From positions 1 to 18,918 of the forward strand of contig CAYQOX010000065.1 in the NCBI GenBank assembly GCA_964419335.1: DNA of 18,918 nucleotides, read 5' to 3'. Each line of letters begins with the position of its first letter. The stretch's first letter is position 1. A program made the position numbers and the translations under genes. This DNA comes from CAYQOX01 sp964419335 (lineage in GTDB: Bacteria > Hinthialibacterota > Hinthialibacteria > Hinthialibacterales > Hinthialibacteraceae). This document shows positions 13,425 through 18,918 of this stretch, in pieces. Below the pieces are notes generated by a model. That model made no database searches. It was not told where the DNA came from and saw nothing but the letters and a program-made list of their open reading frames with translations.

Positions 13425-14558
13425 ATGAAAGCCAATATTTTCTGCTTTGCGACCCTCATGGTATTTCTTTTTTCTATTCCCTCATTCTCGCTTGCTACCG
13501 CCGGTGAAAAGCAAGAGGGATCGAAGGGGTTGGAGAGAATTCAGCCCAGTGAGGATGGTCAATCTTTCATGGGAGCCGAGACAGGAGAACGATTTGTGGT
13601 ATGGGGTGTAAATTATGACCATGATTTTCCAGGCCGCCTGCTGGAAGATTACTGGGTGGAAGAATGGGAGACGGTGGTTGAAGATTTCCAGGAAATTAAA
13701 GATCTAGGAGCCAATGTGGTTCGGATTCATCTTCAAGTGGGAAAGTTTATGGAGAGCCCGGAGGAAGTTAATCAGGAAAATCTTGTACAGTTGGGAAGGC
13801 TTGTGAAGTTGGCAGAAGAAACGGGGCTGTATCTTGATATTACTGGGCTGGGGTGTTATCACAAGGAGGATGTACCCAGCTGGTATGATGAAATGGAGGA
13901 AGCGACCCGGTGGGAAGTACAGGAACGCTTCTGGCAAGCGGTAGCAGAGGTGTGCCGGGAGAGTCCTGCGATTTTTTGTTACGATTTGATGAATGAGCCG
14001 ATTCTGCCGGGCAAGGATAAGAAAGAAACGGAGTGGCTGGCGGGAGACTTTGGGGGGAAGTATTTCGTGCAACGTATTTCTCTCGACTTGGGTGGACGAA
14101 CGCGCCTGGAGGTAGCGAAGGAATGGGTAGAGACTCTGACGAGCGCGATTCGTGAAGTCGATGAAGAGACGATGATCACTGTGGGAGCGATTCCTTGGGC
14201 GCATACTTTTCCAAGAGCAAAACCGCTTTTTTATTCTTCCGAGGTAGGGGGACCTTTGGATTTCGTGAGTGTTCACTTTTATCCGGAAAAAGAGAAAGTG
14301 GATAAGGCTTTAACCGCGTTGGAAGTTTATGAGGTTGGAAAGCCGTTGGTGGTGGAAGAAATTTTTCCTCTTAAAGGCGGTATTGAGGAATTGGATGAAT
14401 TTATTGAGGAATCGAGCGAGTTCTGTGATGGGTGGATCAGTTTTTATTGGGGAAAGACGGTGGAAGAATATGAGAAAGAGGATGATTTAAAAAGTGCGAT
14501 TATGGGAAAATGGCTGAGGTATTTTCGAGAGAAGGGGGAAGAGATTCAAGCGCCTTGA
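13425..14558 (+). CDS. Secreted glycoside hydrolase, GH5-like (clan A)
   Basis: A 377-residue exported protein with a hydrophobic signal sequence (about residues 1-26) followed by a (beta/alpha)8-type glycoside hydrolase. Visible signatures are NVVRIHLQVGKF (about 97-108), the acid/base glutamate Glu191 in YDLMNEP, HFYP around 284-287, the nucleophile candidate Glu311 or Glu312 in KPLVVEEIFP, and WISFYWG near 337-343. These fit clan GH-A, closest to GH5/cellulase-type domains, but the substrate (beta-glucan, mannan or other) cannot be told. The ribosome-binding site AAAAGGGGAAAA precedes the ATG. It lies 16 bases downstream of the peptide transporter gene. A truncated element copy follows just after its stop codon; no other terminator was seen. 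Confidence 0.8.
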   Translation: MKANIFCFATLMVFLFSIPSFSLATAGEKQEGSKGLERIQPSEDGQSFMGAETGERFVVWGVNYDHDFPGRLLEDYWVEEWETVVEDFQEIKDLGANVVRIHLQVGKFMESPEEVNQENLVQLGRLVKLAEETGLYLDITGLGCYHKEDVPSWYDEMEEATRWEVQERFWQAVAEVCRESPAIFCYDLMNEPILPGKDKKETEWLAGDFGGKYFVQRISLDLGGRTRLEVAKEWVETLTSAIREVDEETMITVGAIPWAHTFPRAKPLFYSSEVGGPLDFVSVHFYPEKEKVDKALTALEVYEVGKPLVVEEIFPLKGGIEELDEFIEESSEFCDGWISFYWGKTVEEYEKEDDLKSAIMGKWLRYFREKGEEIQAP

Positions 14559-14592
14559 GTGCGATGGGTGAGGCATGGCTTTGAAGCGTGGG

Positions 14593-14704
14593 GGCGTTTT
14601 GGTTCGATTCATATAGGATTGAAAAAAAGTCATAGGTCTCGCTTTTGAATCAAGTCATGTTTCCTTTTCAATGTATCAAAAAGTACTCAAATACAGGATG
14701 AACC
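14593..14704 (+). mobile_element. MITE-like element, copy 4 (left half missing)
   Basis: Homology to the element's right half begins at GGCGTTTTGGTTCGATTC (14593) and continues, with a few small indels, to GATGAACC at 14697-14704. The left terminal repeat and hairpin are missing, so this copy cannot show a target duplication; the right flank is AAAAAAAATG. Immediately left, GGCTTTGAAGCG (14577-14588) resembles the inverted form of the element's hairpin arm, hinting at a rearranged rather than a simply deleted end. It lies 34 bases after the GH5-like gene. Confidence 0.8.
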
Positions 14705-14811
14705 AAAAAAAATGCTTGTTTTTTATGTGAGGAGCCGGTAGAATAACAATTAAAACAAAAGATTTGCTTGCAAAACAAAATAATCATCATAAAAAGCTGA
14801 GGATGGCGGTC

Positions 14812-14991
14812 ATGTTGGATACTCTAATCACGTTTACAATTGTGGCGGTGGTGTTTGTATGGTTTGCGCGATATCTTTATCGGATATGCACGGTAGAAAA
14901 AACGTCTTGTGGCTGCGGAAAAGGAAGCTGTGCGAGTTATAAATCCTCCTCGTGTGAGAGAAGAGATATGGAAGAAGCGAGTAACAAGTAA
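14812..14991 (+). CDS. Small Cys-rich membrane protein (FeoB-associated-like)
   Basis: A 59-residue protein with one N-terminal membrane segment (about residues 4-22, LITFTIVAVVFVWFARYLY) and a cysteine-rich tail: RIC, SCGCGKGSC and SSC. This layout is that of the FeoB-associated Cys-rich membrane protein family, usually encoded beside the ferrous-iron transporter FeoB. No feoA or feoB is nearby, so the link is by resemblance only. ATG 14812 is preferred because TGAGG lies nine bases upstream; longer starts at 14803 and at the TTG of 14764 would only add a polar extension. The gene stands alone between element copy 4 and the ceramidase-like gene. The Cys cluster suggests metal binding. Confidence 0.5.
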   Translation: MLDTLITFTIVAVVFVWFARYLYRICTVEKTSCGCGKGSCASYKSSSCERRDMEEASNK

Positions 14992-15137
14992 CTCAGCCTT
15001 TCTATAAAAACCTGCCAGCGGCGGTGCCCTTTCCTAGGTGGACTCAACTAATTCTTTTTTTGTAAAAAACTTATCCATAGAATCTTCTTCTCGTTTATGT
15101 TATGTAAAAGAGAGAAACATAAAGAAGGAGGAGAATT

Positions 15138-16595
15138 ATGCAAATTTTACGAAAGATGGCAACGTTGGTGCTCGGGGGTTTATGCTTCTTATTACTTAGC
15201 GTACACCATGGATGCGGGCAAGACTCCGAGGCGAGTTTTCAAGCCGGGGCGTATCCTAGCAATATCACGCCCTGGCTAGGAGAGCCTATTGTAGGGGGAT
15301 GGGGATCGCCCATCGCAGAGCATATACACGATCAATTGTGGGCGAAGTGTCTCGTGCTTGATGATGGGGAAACCCGGTTGGTGTTTGTGATTTGTGATAG
15401 TTTGGGGATCCCTAAGGAAGTATATGAAAAAGCGAAAGAGGAGATTCATGAGATTACTGGAATTCCCATTGAGAATATGATGATGGCGGCGACTCATACT
15501 CATTCCAGCCTTAGTGCGTATTTTTCCAATCGTTTAAAACCCGATGAAGAATTTTCTGAGTATCAGGAATTTATGATTGATAGAATTGTGGATGGGGTGC
15601 AATGCGCGATTCAAAATTTGGAACCGGCAGAAGTTGGCTGGGGTACAACAGAAGAGCCACGGGAAGTGTTTAACCGGCGGTGGTTGATGGAACCGGGAGA
15701 TCATTTGAGGAATCCGTTTGGGGGGATGGATGAAGCGCGGATGAATCCCCCACGTCAGCATGAGGCTTTGATTAAACCTGCGGGGCCGATCGATCCAGAA
15801 ATTGTGTTTTTCTCGATTCGGAATCAAAAGGGGAATCCTTTGGCATTATTAGCAAATTATTCATTGCACTATGTGGGAACCAGGAAATCGAACGTGATCT
15901 CAGCCGATTATTTTGCTGTATTCGCCGAACGCATGGAAGAATTGTTGAGGGCAGCTTATCAAGATCCGCCCTTTGTAGGGCTCATGACCAATGGGACCAG
16001 TGGCGATATTAACAATATAAATTTCCAAAAACCATATGAGCGGGAAGAGCCTTATGAAAAGATGAAAGAAGTGGCGTATAACGTTGCGCAAAAAGTGTAT
16101 GAAGCGCATCGGGAGGTTCAATATCAGGAAGAAGTGAAATTGGATGCGCGAAAAATGGAGTTATCGATTGGGGTCAGGAAGCCGACGCCGGGGCAACTGG
16201 CTTATATGAAAAAAGTCATGGCGCGGGATGAAGATGAGCCCATGTATCATTCCCGTGAGAAGGTGTACGCGGAACGTTTATTTAAGTTAATGGAAGCGCC
16301 GGATCGGATTGGAGTGCCGATTCAAACATTTCGAATTGGGGAAATGGGTATCTGTGCGATTCCCTTTGAGGTGTTAGTGGAAATCGGATTGGAGATAAAG
16401 GACCGCAGCCCGTTTGATCCCACATTTACGATATCGCATGCGAATGGGAGTTACGGATATTTGCCAACTCGGAAGCAGCATAGACTGGGGGGATATGAAA
16501 CCTGGCTGGGTACCAACAATGTTGAGGTAAAAGCGGCGGATCGAATTACAGAGGGAATCTTGCATTTCTTTGAGGAGATGCATGAAGCGAAGTAA
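15138..16595 (+). CDS. Neutral/alkaline ceramidase-family exported hydrolase
   Basis: This 485-residue protein corresponds to the catalytic N-terminal domain of neutral/alkaline non-lysosomal ceramidases, zinc amidases that cleave the N-acyl bond of ceramide. It opens with a signal peptide (about residues 1-26), then AGAYPSNITPWLGEPIVGGW, HIHDQLWAKCLVL, VICDSLG, ATHTHSS (His120 and His122, expected metal ligands), ANYSLHYVG and MTNGTSGDINN. The C-terminal immunoglobulin-like domain of full ceramidases is missing. Many bacterial proteins of this shorter type are annotated as ceramidases without a tested substrate. A Cys at about residue 26 (HHGC) is a poor lipobox match, so lipid anchoring is doubtful. 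The ribosome-binding site is strong (AAGGAGGAG before the ATG). Confidence 0.82.
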   Translation: MQILRKMATLVLGGLCFLLLSVHHGCGQDSEASFQAGAYPSNITPWLGEPIVGGWGSPIAEHIHDQLWAKCLVLDDGETRLVFVICDSLGIPKEVYEKAKEEIHEITGIPIENMMMAATHTHSSLSAYFSNRLKPDEEFSEYQEFMIDRIVDGVQCAIQNLEPAEVGWGTTEEPREVFNRRWLMEPGDHLRNPFGGMDEARMNPPRQHEALIKPAGPIDPEIVFFSIRNQKGNPLALLANYSLHYVGTRKSNVISADYFAVFAERMEELLRAAYQDPPFVGLMTNGTSGDINNINFQKPYEREEPYEKMKEVAYNVAQKVYEAHREVQYQEEVKLDARKMELSIGVRKPTPGQLAYMKKVMARDEDEPMYHSREKVYAERLFKLMEAPDRIGVPIQTFRIGEMGICAIPFEVLVEIGLEIKDRSPFDPTFTISHANGSYGYLPTRKQHRLGGYETWLGTNNVEVKAADRITEGILHFFEEMHEAK

Positions 16596-16608
16596 GCGCT
16601 TATTAAAG

Positions 16609-16635
16609 CGCCCCCGGGAGTTGATCCCGGGGGCG
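16609..16635. terminator. Strong GC hairpin between two convergent genes
   Basis: CGCCCCCGGGA (16609-16619) and TCCCGGGGGCG (16625-16635) form an 11-bp perfect stem with a 5-nt loop, between two convergent stop codons (16595 and 16667). It lacks a clear T-tract on either strand, so it may act as a weak bidirectional terminator or an mRNA 3' stabiliser. Confidence 0.55.
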
Positions 16636-16666
16636 TGATTCATTGCATGGAAAATGAAAAACCGGG

Positions 16667-18715
16667 TTAGTAGAGGCTCCACTCGTTAACGCTGGTGGTG
16701 GTGCCTTCTAAGGTTGCGGCGAAAAGAAAGACATTTTGATCCATTTCCGGTAAGGTCGCCGATTCGAGGGTACGATCGGAATCAACCGGATAGGCACGGC
16801 TAAAGAGATTCACACCCCAAGGGTGGGCATCGGAAGGAAGCCCGTTGGTGGTGTCTAATCCTGCCATGGCCAAGGAATCGTGTTGGACAGAAAGTTCGCC
16901 GGTGTAAACCAAGATGCGAAAGACGCCCGGGCCCCAACCGTTGTCGGTGTTGCCGTCGGTGAATCGCAAGGCGAGGGAATTCGATTCGTTCTGACCGAGG
17001 AATGGAGTAAGATCGACATCGTAGTAATCTTTGTTGCGGGTGTGGGTTCCATCGTAAGGAATCAAGGAATCAGCAAAGACCTCGTCGGCAGTAAGGATTT
17101 CGGTGTAATCACCAGCCCCACCGGTGGTCACGCTGATATTGAAGATCGCAGGCCCCCAGCCGTCGTCGGGGGTGCCATCTTCAAAGAGTACGAAGATCTC
17201 GTTAGGATCATTATCTTCCAGGTAACTGGAAAGATCGATGGAATAGACGTCATTATTACTGCCGTCATGGATATCTTCACCGAACATCTCCATAGAATTA
17301 AGGACCTCTTCATACTCAATGAAGTAGCCGGCGAGGGAAACAACAAAGTTGTTCTGCATATTAATGTTGAGAGTGGCCTCGGTGAGATCGTCGGGAAGAT
17401 CAAGGATGTAACTTAGGCTTCCACTGCCATCGACAAAACGAAAACTGCCCGCATTGGCACTGCCGTTGTCTTCAAAGATGTACTCTTCGTCGCGGTCGCC
17501 CCCGGGTTGAAAATCGAGAACGGTTTCCATATCCCGGTTGGTGGAGATGGAAGTGACGAAATCACCTTCCATGTTAATCAAGGCTTTAGCTTCGGTGAGG
17601 TCCTCTTCGAAATCAAATTCGTAGATGAAGTAGCCATCCCCATCGGCATAGCGGTGGCCAGCGCCGCTGAGGCTGCTTTGGTGATCGATCAGGTACTCAT
17701 CTTCGGCGTCGGTGTTGGTGCGGAAATCAGCGAGAATTTCGGCGTTTTCATCGTTCAAGTTTGGAGTTGGGAGATCTTCATAACGAACCATCTCACCGCT
17801 GAAGATAGAAATGTTCCAAATGGAAGGGCCCCATCCATCGCTGGGGGTACCATCGGTAAAGCGAACGTGGATGATGTTATCGGGGATGGTTTCAAGGAAG
17901 GAGGTGAGATCCACTTCATAGACGTCGCGATTACTGCTGTCGTGAACATCCTCACCGAACATATCCATGGAGTTCAAGACTTCGGTGTAGGTATCGCCGA
18001 AATCGTTGGAGATTTCAACGACAAAGTTGTTTGACATGTCAATCCCCATTTTGGCCGAGGTGAGATCATCTTCCAAGTCGAATTCATAGATTAACTCAGC
18101 ATTCCCATCGACGAATCGGTAATCGTCACGCGGTTCGTTGGGAGAATCGCCGATGATCTCGAAGATGTAGTCTTGATCATTTTGTTGCAGTTGAATGTCC
18201 AGATAAGTAGTGATATCCGAATCATCAATGAACTCTACTTCTTGATCATAAAAACGAAGTGGACTGTCAATCCATTCGGTGAAAGGACCGAATTGCACTT
18301 CCTCCGAGTTTCCATCGGCATAGTTAAGAGTGATAGATTTAGATAAATCAGTCACCCCGCCTTCAGGGGAAAGCAACGCGAGATACAAGGCGGTGTAGTT
18401 ACCGGAAGAGACTTCGAAGGTTTGACCATCCACCAACACGCTGTCCAATTCCTCTGATTGCAGGACACCATACATGAAGGAATTCACACCATCGACCACG
18501 GGATAGGCAGAGCCGTCCTCATAATCCGCGGGGAGGGTGGTGGAATCGAGATAGTTGTCGTCCTCGGCGAGGGGATCGGTCAACCCCGGTGGTGATTGAA
18601 CAAATGCATCTTGATCAAAGAGGCTCCCGAGATCCACATAACTTTCCTCCGCGAGACATGGCATCACCGCCAGTGTTCCTACGAAAATACTGCATAAAAT
18701 ACGTTTCATACTCAT
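16667..18715 (-). CDS. Exported modular protein with alternating A and B repeats
   Basis: A 682-residue acidic protein with an N-terminal signal peptide (about residues 3-22, ending near CLAEE). After an N-terminal domain (about 25-180, containing ITLNYADGNSEEVQFGPFTEW) come repeated modules. A modules (YRFVDGNAEL... type; about 182-240, 338-400 and 410-465) are followed in two cases by B modules (DVYEVDLTSFL...FTDGTPSDGWGP type; about 241-309 and 466-532); a last diverged B module is at about 536-607. The order is thus A-B, A, A-B, B. Both resemble beta-sandwich carbohydrate-binding-type modules, but no catalytic domain is visible. The ATG at 18715 has GGAGAG four bases upstream; a second in-frame ATG at 18709, starting MKRIL, has wider spacing and is also possible. 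Probable surface or secreted binding protein; function unknown. Confidence 0.75.
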   Translation of the reverse strand: MSMKRILCSIFVGTLAVMPCLAEESYVDLGSLFDQDAFVQSPPGLTDPLAEDDNYLDSTTLPADYEDGSAYPVVDGVNSFMYGVLQSEELDSVLVDGQTFEVSSGNYTALYLALLSPEGGVTDLSKSITLNYADGNSEEVQFGPFTEWIDSPLRFYDQEVEFIDDSDITTYLDIQLQQNDQDYIFEIIGDSPNEPRDDYRFVDGNAELIYEFDLEDDLTSAKMGIDMSNNFVVEISNDFGDTYTEVLNSMDMFGEDVHDSSNRDVYEVDLTSFLETIPDNIIHVRFTDGTPSDGWGPSIWNISIFSGEMVRYEDLPTPNLNDENAEILADFRTNTDAEDEYLIDHQSSLSGAGHRYADGDGYFIYEFDFEEDLTEAKALINMEGDFVTSISTNRDMETVLDFQPGGDRDEEYIFEDNGSANAGSFRFVDGSGSLSYILDLPDDLTEATLNINMQNNFVVSLAGYFIEYEEVLNSMEMFGEDIHDGSNNDVYSIDLSSYLEDNDPNEIFVLFEDGTPDDGWGPAIFNISVTTGGAGDYTEILTADEVFADSLIPYDGTHTRNKDYYDVDLTPFLGQNESNSLALRFTDGNTDNGWGPGVFRILVYTGELSVQHDSLAMAGLDTTNGLPSDAHPWGVNLFSRAYPVDSDRTLESATLPEMDQNVFLFAATLEGTTTSVNEWSLY
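17120..17320 (-). repeat. B module 2 of the modular protein (coding repeat)
   Basis: Residues about 466-532, the partner of the repeat at 17789-17995. A third, more divergent B module (about residues 536-607, DNA about 16895-17110) keeps YDVDLTPFL, RFTDGNTDNGWGPG and the following strand, but lacks the MFGEDxHD segment. Confidence 0.75.
17789..17995 (-). repeat. B module 1 of the modular protein (coding repeat)
   Basis: Residues about 241-309, containing MFGEDVHDSSNRDVYEVDL and FTDGTPSDGWGP. It is clearly homologous to the coding repeat at 17120-17320 (MFGEDIHDGSNNDVYSIDL, FEDGTPDDGWGP). The DNA of the two is similar but diverged, as expected for an old intragenic duplication. Confidence 0.75.
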
Positions 18716-18765
18716 ACAACTCTCCTTTCAGGAAAAGAATGTTATTAAAGACGTGCTTATCACGC

Positions 18766-18794
18766 CTTATCTTGCTTTCATGACATTCAGGCAA
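18766..18794 (-). promoter_or_regulatory. Weak promoter candidate for the modular protein
   Basis: On the minus strand TTGCCT (18794-18789) and GATAAG (18771-18766) are separated by 17 bases, each matching four of six consensus positions. It lies just inside the boundary of element copy 5. This is low-confidence pattern matching. Confidence 0.28.
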
Positions 18795-18802
18795 AATATT
18801 TT

Positions 18803-18918
18803 GGCTCATCACAAAAGTGAGTACTTTTTTTGGGGAAACCGCCTTAGGGATGTGTTTCGCTTGTCTCCGCGCGGCCTTAAGGGCTGCTTGCTCCGAAAGC
18901 CGCTCCACACAAGCCCCT
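18803..18918 (+). mobile_element. MITE-like element, copy 5 (left half, cut by window end)
   Basis: The left terminal repeat GGCTCATCACAAAAGTGAGT begins at 18803. The GC-rich hairpin part (CGGCCTTAAGGGCTGCTTGCT and the CTCCACACAAGC segment) follows and runs to the end of the window. It lies 87 bases upstream of the modular-protein gene on the opposite strand, the same placement as copy 3 relative to the carbamoyltransferase. Its left flank, AATATTTT (18795-18802), is the predicted first half of a target duplication. Confidence 0.85.

Noticed and set aside
17507..18034. Long plus-strand open frames opposite the modular protein
   Set aside because: They mirror the regular codon pattern of the true gene on the other strand, have no starts with ribosome-binding sites and no family resemblance.
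1..18918. A new defence, phage or CRISPR system
   Set aside because: No nucleases, toxin-antitoxin pairs, reverse transcriptases, integrases or regularly spaced repeats are seen; the repeats present are a dispersed transposable-type element.

Overview
The window looks like chromosomal DNA from an uncultured, probably Gram-negative bacterium. It carries a mixture often seen in planctomycete-like and related candidate phyla: a PhoPQ-activated-type hydrolase, a neutral-ceramidase-like secreted enzyme, a GH5-like secreted hydrolase and a large modular exported protein. These sit beside Rex, Asp23/AmaP and stand-alone GatC, which are better known from Firmicutes-type genomes. No rRNA or tRNA is present to fix the lineage, so the phylum is left open. 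There are no phage, plasmid or CRISPR genes, and no transposase.

Layout: (1) 1-1799: a PqaA-family hydrolase lying between two directly repeated copies of a short dispersed element. (2) 1879-2326: a cold-shock protein with its own promoter, a long leader and a terminator. (3) 2359-4582, minus strand: a NodU/CmcH-type carbamoyltransferase and an SxtJ-like membrane protein, translationally coupled, with another element copy immediately upstream. (4) 5214-7400: Rex and a GT87-type membrane glycosyltransferase. (5) 7434-9562: an Asp23/Gls24-AmaP-GatC run followed by an EF-hand exported protein, closed by a bidirectional terminator. (6) 9601-10770, minus: quinolinate synthase NadA. (7) 11133-11906: ThiD. 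(8) 12071-14558: an animal-PepT-like POT transporter closely followed by a GH5-like secreted hydrolase, then a 5'-truncated element copy. (9) 14812-16595: a tiny Cys-rich membrane protein and a ceramidase-like enzyme. (10) 16667-18715, minus: a 682-residue exported protein built from shuffled A and B modules, with a fifth element copy running off the right end.

The most notable non-coding signal is the repeat family. It is a 226-228 bp element with imperfect terminal inverted repeats (GGTTCATC...GATGAACC), a GC-rich internal hairpin and no transposase. Both complete copies are flanked by perfect 8-bp direct repeats (ACAAAGAA and CTTTTTTT). That is the signature of a MITE (a non-autonomous transposable element), and here it abuts expression signals of several genes. 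All five copies have the same orientation.

Functionally the genes are a mosaic rather than one pathway. Two cofactor genes (nadA, thiD), redox sensing (rex) and envelope stress (asp23/amaP) are housekeeping. The secreted hydrolases, peptide transporter and modular surface protein suggest a heterotroph that degrades polymers or lipids.
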